Assembly (NCBI GenBank): GCA_011316305.1 | Contig: SAUG01000050.1 | Location: forward strand, 372,001 to 436,000 | Direction of reading: 5' to 3' | Length of the DNA: 64,000 nt | Origin: Rusavskia elegans | Taxonomy: Eukaryota; Ascomycota; Lecanoromycetes; Teloschistales; Teloschistaceae | Part shown: piece by piece, positions 44,021-54,288 of the stretch | Layout: each line of letters starts with the position of its first letter | Numbering within the stretch: the first letter of the stretch is position 1 | The notes under the pieces: generated by a model | The model's input: the letters and a program-made list of their open reading frames with translations, nothing else | What the model was told of the DNA's origin: nothing | Databases searched by the model: none | Program-made: the position numbers and the translations under genes

Positions 44021-47000
44021 ACTCTACTCTGCGACCGGGTGGTGCTCTTCTTGCGCAACGCAGAAATGACGAGCATGTGAAGGCGTTTCGAGAGCGATGT
44101 GCTGCGGGGCAATGCGGTGGCAACTAACGTCGTCGCTGGTGGTCAATGGCTTCAACCTGGTCAATGAAGCAGTGATTTGATGCTGCTTGAGCAGCATTGG
44201 GGTGGCGATTCGATTCGGATGGGGGCTGGTTCAAAAATACGACTACCTTCAGCATGAGGTGTGGTGGGTAAAGGTAGGAAGGATCTGATGCGATGCTAAC
44301 TAACAAGCCAGGGCCCACTCACCCGAAGCCAATCGCTGAATCGCTGAAGCTCGATTACGAAGTTGGTCACTCGTAATTGCAAAAATAAGAAAAGGCGTTT
44401 GACGAACTACTACTGGGTACTACTTGACTACCTCGCACTGTTCGAGATCAATCGGGACTATTCTGTTAATCATGTACACCGTCTCTCTTCTGTACGGACA
44501 TACCTGAATGTTGCTCCGGATTTTAGTCTTGTTTTTTAGCCGTCCCAACAAGCGTGGGTAAAAAGGTGGGGGGGCAGCACCAAACAGTACCGGTATGAGT
44601 ACGACATCTCACTACTCTATGATGGAGTATTCTCATTGGTCCACGGTGTCCTTTTGAAGTTGATCCGTTCGTTCGAATTTCCACCTCGGCGCGTTGTTGA
44701 ATGCTGTCTACGGAGGTACCTCCGTACATGCTGCCATCTTCGATGAACCGCGGCTAAGCGGAGGAGCACTTTGTTTCGTCTTTCGCGATTTCAACCAGCA
44801 GAGAGTGGAGCCCGCTTGGTTCGCTCCACTGCAGTTGGAGGGACTGGGAGGGCCGGGCCACACAGCATATACACTCGACAATTGACATGGCAAGTAGTGG
44901 CGTCTATGCAGCATCGTGGATGGCTATCTCTGCTTGTGGCGCGCTTTTGTACGACTTGGTCCTGGACCATTTCCTTCCCCAACACGTTGTACAGCTACCG
45001 TCTTATTCAGAGTGTGATGACTTTTCGGCTAGTGATGGTATGCGCGCCTGTTCCAACAAGCGGAGGTCGTCCTCGATTTCCATGGGCCGCCATGTGATCC
45101 TTGGCGTTTACCCGGCCCATTCCACCCGATTGATCTCGTCAGTAAGGTCGGTAAGTCGACTTTATAACTGAGCAGAATTGAGACCAAGAATCTGGATGGA
45201 TGCTGTCTGGGTCGATCACGAGCCTGGATGCCCATTCGAACTTCAGGTCCTGATCGACAATGTTCGTTTTGACCCTGATGGATTCAGAGTCGATCTACAC
45301 GCATGCAGTCCTTGGTATCAAGCATGGGCATTCCGCCCACCAATCACAAGTCTGCTTCCTTGTTCATCATCGCTGTCAAATGACATTACATGCGTTGATC
45401 CTTGCCACCAATGTGCCTGTCTGGGCATCTCGTGCCTCTCAAGCCCAGGATAGCTGCAGCGCGGGGAACACGTTGCAGATCCTAGCGGCAACCGTACAGC
45501 TTCTCTTCGTCACGGCTTGACCCTTTTGCCTCTGGGGTTGCACCCGAAAGCACAGACGACTCTTGATATCAATGACGTTTTCCAACCACAAACACTGGTC
45601 GTACTTCGAGCTTGTGCCCATGCTTCCCGCAGGCTTGCCGGCAAGGCGTGGCCATTGTTGACATCGATCAAGACAAATGCGAAGTAAGGTTGTACAGAGA
45701 TCGACCCGGCGCGCTGAGTCAGATATCGGGACATGAACTGCCTCCGATGGCTTGATTTTCCATATTACTTACCGTCACATCTCTCCGGAACGAAGACTCG
45801 AAAGCTCAGAAGAAGCACCTTTTTACCGAATGATTACACGTGCTGAGGTGTGAATACTTGTCGAGGGCGGACCCAAACTTGTTGCGAGGCATGTGATGTA
45901 TTTATAAAGTACTCGGGGCAGAACCGCGCAATGGCAGAACCGCAAGCAATATGGATATCGACCAAGTCGCTGGCGATTTTAGCTTGTTGAGGTGCTCTTC
46001 CTCCGCAACTGTGGCAATGAATAAACTTCCAATTCGATTTCTTCCTGCAGCCTTGAAGTCGTGATTCGGGCCGAAGAACAAGCGAAGGCCAGGTTGACCG
46101 GCTAGATTTATTGGCTGTGCGCGTTGCAATCGTTTTCTATGTTGCACAAGGAGTAGTTCGAGAGGTCTGTATTCGCGGGTGGTGTAAGCAAATCGATCGA
46201 ACTGGTTGAACGCCCCGGAAAAATCCTCGATCACTCGGCTTAACACTCACGACGAGGTCCAAGCGCCCACCCACAGGAAGGAACGTCACCCCCACGCCGG
46301 TACATGCCTGGCCCGAGGCCTCGGAAATGTTCCGACGCTAGCTGTACAATAAATTGGTGCTGTGGTGGATCGATTGACCCAGAGGATTATTACATCGAAA
46401 AAACGTTGGTTATACCGTTCGGCGTGCACGGTTGTAGCGGGTTCTTGTACATCTTCAATCTCTCAAGAACTTCCTGCTCTGGTGTGGTGACAGTAATAGT
46501 CGAACAGACCAAAAGGCAGCTCGTGACGTTGTCTAGGTTTCAAGCCATTGAACGATAAGGATCTTGATTGGCAGAAGTTCAATGTCCGGCTCGTGTTGAC
46601 AAATAGCAGGTGCAAGCCACCGCCGAGTGCCCTCGGAGGCTTAGATGTACCATCGCTCTCTTCCAGTGGAACAATGTCTGTGTATTCGTAAAACTTTTGT
46701 GTGGCCGTCTGTTCTTCCATCAATAAGCAACGACAACCGCATTGACGACTTTGGCTCAAGTCGACAACTTCCGTATAGAATCATTCGCAATGTGGATTGG
46801 CTAGCATTCGATGCCTGGAGCACCGTTGCTTGTTTCTGGGCCCGCAGGTATCTGGTTCTAATCGCCACTTTAGAACGACATTGCAACGATTCAACGTATC
46901 AGAAGGTGCGCCGGTCTGCGCTCCTCGATTATTCAGACGCGAAGTCCCCGAAGAGTTGAAAAGATGAGTGACGCCTCGCCGAGTCCATCTCGCATATGAG

Positions 47001-47796
47001 TGTGTACTTCAGGGTATTGCTCCAAGGCAGGAGGTAGTTTTCGGCTAACCGTGAATGATTGTTCTCGAGCATTGGGCGACGTTAGGATCAGCTTACTTCT
47101 TCGAAATGAGTCAAGTTGGGGGGCCTGCGTTCGAGATGCCTGACAATATATACGTCATGGTGTAGAATGTCGAACAAGCGGTATCGGCTTATTCGGTCAA
47201 CGCGTAGAGGGTTCCCCAGCGTGCGAAATGGTGGACAGGAGATTCGAAAAGGCGACGTCCTTGGGCTCTGATCTGGAACGCTATCGGCTCCAGGAGCAGC
47301 GTGGTTGCGATCCCTGATGCTCTGGAGATTGAGATTCATGGGAGACCGGTCCAGCCGAGCAAGAAAGAGCGCAGTCTTTATAGGTTGTCGAAAGAAGATT
47401 AAGCTTTGAGACTGATAAGGAAGAAAGCGTCTCCACTGATACGGGATAACAAGGGATAGTATCTAACGCAAGATCCAGCACGCAATCTGGGCCTGCTAAG
47501 GCACGGAATACCGACAAGTAGGTACACAGATGAGCTGACCTGCATAGCCGTTGTGAACCGCACATGTCGATGTGAGGCTCCTTTGACAATTACATAAGCG
47601 CCCCGGACGGATCAGTTGATCAGGAAAAGAGAGTGTACCTTGCGCTCAATGGTAGTACCTGGGGACGGCTATTGACGGTTGCTCTAGTGAGCCACAGCAG
47701 AGGCGGTTTGTGTGACGTACCGAAATTGCTTCCGAGAACTAAAGTGCGCAACAACATTTTCATAAAGGATATCAGGGTATCGACCATTTTGTGGAC
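44021..47796. other. Gene-poor 3.8-kb stretch upstream of areA
   Basis: No supported gene on either strand; small overlapping frames only. It contains the 18-bp palindrome at 44709-44726 and a 12-bp palindrome CCGAGGCCTCGG at 46313-46324. The left third is probably the areA promoter and leader, and the right end the promoter of the MFS gene. Confidence 0.5.
44709..44726. promoter_or_regulatory. 18-bp perfect palindrome TACGGAGGTACCTCCGTA
   Basis: Perfect inverted repeat with CGGAG half sites, related to the TACGGAGTA elements at 17154, 27773, 27877 and 34792 but with two extra central bases (GGTACC). Confidence 0.6.
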
Positions 47797-49193
47797 ATGG
47801 ATTCCGACATAGCTTTAACCGACCTTCGCGGCGAGGACCGTGTTTACGACCGAGGCGATGGAAACCTTCGCCGGCGCTTTCGACAGCCATCCGTCACGCA
47901 ACGCGAATTCACCCTGCCGCCAGCGGATCAAGGAAAAGATGCATGGCTCTTTCTGGCAGGCTGCTTTATGGTCGAAGCTCTGATCTGGGGTAGGTGGTTG
48001 CAAAAATCTCTGGCCGAAAAGGCATGCTGAATGGTCCAGGCTTTCCGTTCTCTTTTGGTGTCTTCCAAGAATATTACACCACGCACGAACCCTTCTCTCC
48101 GAGACCATCCGGGATTGCTGTCATCGGTACATCATCGACGGGTATCATGTATCTTAGCTGTCCTGTTCTCTTTGCCGCCTTCAAACGCTGGCCCCACGTC
48201 CGCCGGCATTGCACATTGGTCGGTCTTGCCATAAACACCGTTGCCATTATAACTGCCTCTTTTGCCACGCAAGTTTCCCATCTCATCCTGACCCAAGGTG
48301 TATTATACGCAGTCGGCGGGGTAATGATCTACTGCCCAACGATATTGTTCCTTGACGAGTGGTTCATTCGACGTAAAGGCCTCGCCTTTGGCATGATGTG
48401 GGCTGGGACGGGAGTGTCCGGAGTGGTCCTTCCTTTTATAATGTCTGCACTTCTGACAAGATTCGACTTCCGGACCACGCTCCGCGCGTACGCGGTTGCA
48501 TTGATGGTGCTTGCTCTACCGCTCCTCTACTTCATCAGGCCGCGCTTGCCTCTTGCACAGACTTCCCTGCAGCGCCGGTTGGATCTCAGCTTTCTGCGCA
48601 CCTCGGCCTTTTGGATTCCCCAGTCAGCGAATGTTGCCCAGGGCCTTGGATACTTTATTCCGAGCATCTATCTGCCCACTTATGCAACAAGCCAAGGGAT
48701 GACAGGAACGGAGGGAACCGTCATGCTTGCCCTGGTTAATATGGGTGTTGTGTTCGGTGCCATCTGGGTGGGCGCGTTGACGGACCGGATGCATGTCAGC
48801 TCTGTCATGGCGCTTTGCTCCCTTGGAGCGGTATTGGCTGTCTTTCTCTTCTGGGGGCTTGCGGTCTCGCTACCGATGCTCTGTCTTTTCAGCTTGCTGT
48901 ATGGCTTGACAGCAGGTGGGTTTTCTGCAACTTACACTGGTATCGTACAGCTCGTGAAAGAGCAGGACACAGCTGCGGATACAGGCATGATCTTCGGCTT
49001 TCTGGCAGTGGGGCGAGGAATTGGTGCTTTGGCGAGTGGGCCCTTGAGTGAAGCGCTGTTGCACATGCAGACATGGAAAGGAGAGGCGAAGCTTGGCTAC
49101 GGCACCGGCTATGGCTTGCTGATTGTGTTTACTGGCATCACCGCTGCAGCTGGCGGCACAAGCTTCATAGCGAGGCGAATCGGTTTGAATTAG
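47797..49193 (+). CDS. MFS transporter, monocarboxylate (MCT/MCH) type
   Basis: Exons 47797-47989 and 48040-49193 (50-nt intron, GTAGGT/CAG) give 448 aa with about 12 hydrophobic segments. TM1 spans the splice: DAWLFLAGCFMVEALIWG + FPFSFGVFQEYY, the form of the MCT-family TM1. Later motifs are DEWFIRRKGLAFGMMWAGTG (loop and TM5 region), GALTDRMH and the final GPLSEALL. The start is the ATG at 47797; an in-frame GTG two codons earlier is not used. The family moves monocarboxylates or related solutes, but substrate cannot be read from sequence. The N-terminus is cytosolic and acidic/basic mixed, with no signal peptide. It is convergent with the CREG-like gene, 115 bp between stops. Confidence 0.85.
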
Positions 49194-49308
49194 ATGCTAC
49201 TATAGCTTGTATATGATGGTTGAAAATCGGTGTGTTCGACGTGTCGGGCTCTCATTCGTTTCATGGCGTTGGACAGCTGCCGACGCGACTGGTTCCTTTC
49301 GCGATGGT

Positions 49309-50046
49309 CTATGTTGAGGCTGCGGCCTTCTCATACCCATGTTCGCCAACAAGTCTTGCATTCTTGACTTCGTCTTGAGATACGCCACGCCACTCGTCAA
49401 CAGGGATCCAGCCGATGTAGGCTCGATCGCCGAAACCTCCAATCCAGTAGACCTGTTGTACCACCAATCGTGCCCACCAACTTCGATGGATAGCGTTACC
49501 GGGTTTCCATGCCACAGCGTCCGGGTGCCTGTCAAAGAAACAGCGGTCGATATGATATTTCTTGACCTCTGAAGCAGACACAGGCTCGATGTATCCGAGC
49601 AAACTGAAGCGCGGAAGGTTGGCAGGAGAGTAGGTGTAGATGTCGTCGGTGGGAGGGTGGTCGAGTGGCGGATGATAACGTAGCGAAAGGGTTACATTGC
49701 TCCCTGCACGGGCATTCTTGAAACTGGTGGCGATGCCTATAGCAAGTATAGTAGGCTCGTGGGGTGTCGGGTCACAGGATGCGTAGTAGTCAATTAATCC
49801 AATGGGAGCACCACCAAGGTTAAGAGGGCGGTTCTCGAGCAGGGTGGCGGACGGATCTTCGGGGAAGACAGTTGAGAGGGTGGCTATGGAGGAGAGGTTG
49901 AGTATGCGTCTTGCTTGAACTGCGGACTGATGGACGGTGGGGATATTCTGAGCATGTGGATGATTCGATAGGACGTATTGGGGTGACTGTGCGACGGCTG
50001 CAGGTACGAAGCCTAGTAGCAGATATGGCAGTACAGAAGATAGCAT
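49309..50046 (-). CDS. Secreted CREG-like protein (FMN-binding split-barrel fold)
   Basis: Intronless, 245 aa. MLSSVLPYLLLGFVPAAVAQ is a clear signal peptide. The body has AVQARRILNLSSIATLSTVF, then GLIDYYASCDPTPHEPTILAI, NVTLSLRY and CFFDRHPDAVAWKPG, and later WWARLVVQQVYWIGGFGDRAYIGWIP. This order matches the CREG/pyridoxamine-5'-phosphate-oxidase-like family (Pyridox_oxase_2). Members have the split barrel but have often lost flavin binding and oxidase activity, so an enzymatic role is uncertain. One N-glycosylation site (NVT) and another (NLS) are present. The start codon is 77 bp from the left end of the hAT element, so the promoter of this gene has been displaced by the insertion. Confidence 0.8.
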   Translation of the reverse strand: MLSSVLPYLLLGFVPAAVAQSPQYVLSNHPHAQNIPTVHQSAVQARRILNLSSIATLSTVFPEDPSATLLENRPLNLGGAPIGLIDYYASCDPTPHEPTILAIGIATSFKNARAGSNVTLSLRYHPPLDHPPTDDIYTYSPANLPRFSLLGYIEPVSASEVKKYHIDRCFFDRHPDAVAWKPGNAIHRSWWARLVVQQVYWIGGFGDRAYIGWIPVDEWRGVSQDEVKNARLVGEHGYEKAAAST

Positions 50047-50115
50047 GTTGTATGTTGTAGCTAACTGTGCATCCGATTCGGAACTGAATGGATGATATAT
50101 TCACAGTGTCGAGTC

Positions 50116-50123
50116 GGATACGC
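50116..50123. repeat. Left target site duplication GGATACGC
   Basis: 8-bp direct repeat, identical to 53501-53508; 8 bp is the hAT hallmark. Confidence 0.93.
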
Positions 50124-50144
50124 CAGCGTGGGCGATCGCACCGC
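50124..50144 (+). repeat. Left terminal inverted repeat of the hAT
   Basis: 21 bp beginning CAGCGTGGGC; matches the reverse complement of 53480-53500 with one C/T difference. Confidence 0.93.
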
Positions 50145-50260
50145 TTAAAACTAGCCATTATTCCGCACCGCACTAGCCCGTACCGCACCGCACCGACCAA
50201 TTAGATAGCTAGTACAGCTCCGTACCGAGCCCTATACGGGCTAGCTGCTAGCTAGTTTAT
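50124..50260. repeat. Left GC-rich subterminal region with CGCACCGC repeats
   Basis: GCACCGC or GTACCGC-type heptamers occur about six times in the first 130 bp. Subterminal short repeats of this kind are transposase-binding sites in hAT elements. This part is not RIP-mutated. Confidence 0.7.
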
Positions 50261-50769
50261 AGGGGTCTTAACCCTACTTTATATAATTAAACTTATCGAG
50301 ATTCCCTTTTCTTTAACTACCTATTATATCGGTATACTATATACTAACTATATAAACTTTAAAGCTAAAACTTTTAAATATTTTAACTTATAGACTATAC
50401 TATCGGATTTAAAAAGATCTAGTATATACGGCTAAGATTAGGTATATAGTACCTTTTTAACTTCGTTTACCTCGATCCTAGAAAATATCTTACCCCCTAA
50501 AGTTATTTAGGAAGCGTTAGCTCTACCGTAAAATCCTAAAATATTAATTAGTAACGTTCGCTTAGGCTAATTCTATTAATCTAATTAGCTAGTAGTCTAG
50601 ATCTTTAATTTTATTCTACCCTATCGATTTTTTTTATTATTACTATTTCGATTTTTCTACTTTCCTATCTACTATATATTTTATCTAAATTAATTATTAT
50701 AGATTAAAGAAATATTACTATCTATTTTAAATTAACTATAGGAAATTTAAATAATATTAGATATAGTAT

Positions 50770-53177
50770 AGGTACTTAGAATATATATAAAAAGGTCGTT
50801 TATTTTAACCTTCCTAAAGATAAATATATCTACGCCGTTATTAATATAAATAAAGGTATTAAACGTAAGCTCGTACCTAATAATAAGTTAGCTAAATAGG
50901 TAAAAAGGACCTCGACGGTTATAAATTATAGCTTCTACGCTACTAATATAAAGAATTTAAAAAAATATTAGTTCTATAAAATCTATATAATAACTTTTTT
51001 AGTTATTTCTATCTCGATTAATTATTATATTTGGTTATATAAAATATAGTCGTAAGTATTATATCTATTCTAATAACCAGTCTTTTAACCGTATACGCGA
51101 ATATTTAATATAAAACTATTAAATCGATTCTAATAGTTTTTCTCCCGGTAATAATTTTTTTTCTTCTACTTCTAATTCGATTACCTTTTTTATAACGGAA
51201 AGTAAAGCCTTATCTATACTACCTCTACTCTATAAAAATTTAGAAAAGAAATTTAAATATCTATTTATTCGATAGATTACGATTATATATCTACTATTGT
51301 AGAATTCCAAGCTGATTTCCTATAATTATAGAGGAGTAAGACATTTATATACACAAGTATCTCTACGCTAGACCTATACCCGCTTCTATACCCGCTTTTA
51401 CAATTAGCGATCGGATCAGTTAGCATCCGAATTCGTATATAACTATACAATCCAGATATACATTCTATAACCTTTTAAGCCGTTCGAGTAATTCAAAATC
51501 CTGACCACTATACTATATCGAATTATTAATAACTAATAGCTTCGCGAAATCTTCTTCTAGTTTAATAAATAACTATATAGATAGATTCTAAAATTATATT
51601 ATATAATTATAAACTAGATAGAAACTTTTTTTAAAAATTATAAATATAAAATCCGAATATTAATCGAAAATACGAATAGTAATATATATCTCTTATTCGA
51701 TATATAGACCTCGAAAAACACTATCGCTTTTATCGCTATCTATTTCTATTTTATCGATAGATACTATTATATTCGGATAATTATACTAGCGCTTTAATAT
51801 ATTCGGAGCTTTTATTCCGATAAGAACTAATATATTACCGTTAAATAAATTATTAAAGAATTTAAGATTATTCTACGCTTCGGGTATTTCGTATTCGATA
51901 ACGCCGATATAAATAATATTTACCTTAATATTCTACTTCTAGATATTATTCCCTATTTAAATAAATAATATCGGCGGCTATAATACTAGAGATATATTTT
52001 TAATATTACTATATAGGCCTTCTTTTACAGCGATATTCCTATTAAATAATTTAACGCCGAAATTATATTTACTTAAATAATAAAATAAAAATAGAAAAAG
52101 TTTAAACTTTAACGGAAGAAAAGTCCTATTAGTAAGCTATATAATATTATTAAGTAGGTATATTAGAGTTTCTAGTGTCGAAAAGCCTTCTAGAATATAC
52201 TTATCGCCGATAGATTTAATAACTCCGATCTCGACGGCCTTTTCCTTAAATAAAATAACGATATAAGATAGAATAGCGGTAATAAAATAATCGAGTAAAG
52301 TATAAAGCTCCGGTAGTATATTAATACCTTTATTTTAAATATAAATAAACCTTCTTTTAATCTAAACCGTCTTTCCGGCGATAAATAGATAATATTCTCC
52401 TAAATATATAAGATACTAGAGCTATTTAGATAGGAAATAATACTATTCTAGAATAGAAGTAATACTAGTTTATATAGTATAGCTAGCGAAGTTCTCCTAT
52501 TATTCCGCCGAATTATTAAATATATCCGGAAAAAGAAACGGGAGTTTTTAGTAATAGTAACGGCGTATATAGAGGTTAATAATCCGGAATAGTATTATAT
52601 CTATTATATTCTAGAACTCTATCTAAATAAATTAGAGAAATATAAAATCCTTTATATTATAAATCCGATTTACGCTGCCGCTATAGTAATAGATCCTCGG
52701 CTTAGATAGCTATAGTTCTTATAAAAATAGGTAGAATATAAAGGATCTATAAAAAGAGATATCGCTAATTTCTATAATCTATTTTATAGGGATTAATTTA
52801 TTATACTAAATATAGCGCCGGCAGCTTCTGTTCCTATTTACGCTTATATCTATAATCCAGCCTTTTTTATAACCGATAATCCCGATAATATAGTAAAAGA
52901 TCTCTATAAAGAATACTATAGAATATATTGGATTAATCTAAAAATTCTATTAAAAGAAAAAATCGCGAACTAGTAGTATATTTAGCCTATAAGTATTCTA
53001 TTAAAAATAGTATAGAATACTCTCGCTATTTCTACTATATTAGTCGAATACGAATAAATTTTTAATAGCGCCGCACGAATAGTTATTAAGTTACGAAGAT
53101 AGCTAAAAAAAGATTTAATAGAAGTAAATAAATATCTCCGGTTATAGTATAGTTAAAAAATCGGAATTAAACGCTAA
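50770..53177 (+). pseudogene. hAT transposase remnant (RIP-mutated)
   Basis: Frame-by-frame reading on the plus strand shows hAT landmarks interrupted by TAG/TAA where Trp or Gln is expected. The catalytic region around 51890-52040 has FDNADINNIYLN (first catalytic Asp) and RRL..YIFNI, the counterpart of the RCxxHxxNL block. YAAAIVIDPRLR lies near 52670. The C-terminal dimerisation domain near 53030-53120 has VEYE.IFNSAARIV (hAT consensus VExxFS) and KLRR.LKKDLIEVN. A stop at 53175-53177 fits the natural end. Left limit is approximate. Stops are too many for any read-through; the gene is dead. Confidence 0.82.
51298..51525 (-). mobile_element. RIP-exempt insert with tRNA-like head (possible SINE)
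   Basis: Within the RIP-mutated hAT this segment alone keeps CA/TG dinucleotides (about 15 in 215 bp, against a handful in the other roughly 2.8 kb of interior). On the minus strand it begins with TAGTATAGTGGTCAGG (51515-51500), which matches the D-arm/A-box of Asp/Glu/His tRNAs. A clear B box is not seen. A short tRNA-derived element inserted after RIP, or too short to be RIP-mutated, would explain this. Limits are approximate and no target duplication could be fixed. Confidence 0.45.
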
Positions 53178-53334
53178 TATTATAGAATAACTTTAATTCT
53201 TTTATATATTTTATCGGATATATAGATTTTATATCTATTTATTAAAGGAGGTTGTAGAAACGTATAGTAGTAGATAGTACGGCCTTATAGAATTAATAAG
53301 TTTAAAATTAAAAAAATTAATTCTATAAATATGA

Positions 53335-53500
53335 ATACGTAGGCGGGGGCTTAGCGCTAAGAACGATATTCTATAAAAACCTAGTACCGCCCGTACCTAA
53401 TCAGATTAGTACTAGTACCGCTCCGTACCGCTGATTGGTGGACCCGCACCGCACCAGCACTAGCGTCGGTGCGGTGCGGGCGGTGCGATTGCCCACGCTG
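53335..53500. repeat. Right GC-rich subterminal region with GGTGCGG/CCGCACC repeats
   Basis: Contains repeated GGTGCGG and GTACCGC-type motifs in both orientations, matching the left end; not RIP-mutated. Confidence 0.7.
53480..53500 (-). repeat. Right terminal inverted repeat of the hAT
   Basis: 21 bp ending GCCCACGCTG; one mismatch to the left repeat. Confidence 0.93.
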
Positions 53501-53508
53501 GGATACGC
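53501..53508. repeat. Right target site duplication GGATACGC
   Basis: Perfect copy of 50116-50123. Confidence 0.93.
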
Positions 53509-54288
53509 CTCGGAGACTAGCCTTTTCGATACATACCTACAATCATGATCACTTTTCTCTACTGCGTATGGCGCTAGCACGTTGGCTTGTTGTTTGTAGC
53601 TGAGCTCTACTCTTATCTTCTGAGTTCATATGATAATCGTCTTGCGTCAAGGTGCGAGTCTTCCTGGCAGTGAATTAAGGTGACGATTCTAACTGGTGGC
53701 TGGAATAAATACCCGCCGAGCCCGCGGGCATTAAAGTTCGGGAGATATTCATGTAGCTTGCGGTACAGCACGTTTCGAGCCCATCACGGGGATTGGTGGC
53801 ATTCAGTAGTCAATGCAATATTCTCATCGATGAGTACTATCTCAAGAGTCCGGTACACCAGCTCACTGACACATTTCCGAACGAAACGCCAGGAAGACCT
53901 TCGGTGATGGAAGCTAAGATTTTAGTTGTCTCGCTTGGCGCGCTCTCTTTGTCCACGCAGATAATAATAATAGCTTACCTTACTCTCGGTCATTCAATGA
54001 TACCGTCACCAATACATTCGCTTCTGCTATCACTTTCTTTGTGAAATGAAGGGTTGTATTGAATCAACCTCAAACCACGTTCGCTCTTGACCACTCCGTA
54101 CCTCTACAGTAAGGTATCCGACGTCCTCCCGAAGGGGGCTGGCAACCGTACCGAGTGCACTGGACGAAGCTAATCCTCCGCGCCCAGAATCAAGGATTTC
54201 GCCCATCCATCTGGTTCAGATTCCTCTTACCTACTCAGTGCGCCCTTCGCGGGGTTGTGCTAATCTTCCAAACCGATCGACTGTTACG
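53509..54288. other. Intergenic, promoter of the FLC-like gene
   Basis: A 780-bp stretch with normal base composition immediately after the hAT; no gene seen. The RIP signature stops at the element end. Confidence 0.55.

Larger units (their letters stand above)
50124..53500 (+). mobile_element. RIP-inactivated hAT DNA transposon, 3377 bp, full length
   Basis: The element is bounded by 21-bp terminal inverted repeats (one mismatch) starting CAGCGTGGGC, of the hAT CAGNG type, and by a perfect 8-bp duplication. The ends (about 135 bp left, 150 bp right) are GC-rich; everything between is AT-rich, nearly free of CA and TG dinucleotides and full of TA. That is the product of CpA-to-TpA mutation on both strands, that is RIP. 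CG dinucleotides persist. The interior encodes a ruined transposase on the plus strand. The structure is intact end to end, so insertion came first and mutation followed; the clean duplication suggests a fairly recent event. Confidence 0.93.

Noticed and set aside
46463..46959. Overlapping frames on both strands in the areA-MFS gap
   Set aside because: Frames overlap in opposite directions with no motif on either; treated as chance.
47791..47799. GTG two codons upstream as start of the MFS gene
   Set aside because: Fungal nuclear genes start almost always at ATG; the ATG at 47797 is in frame.
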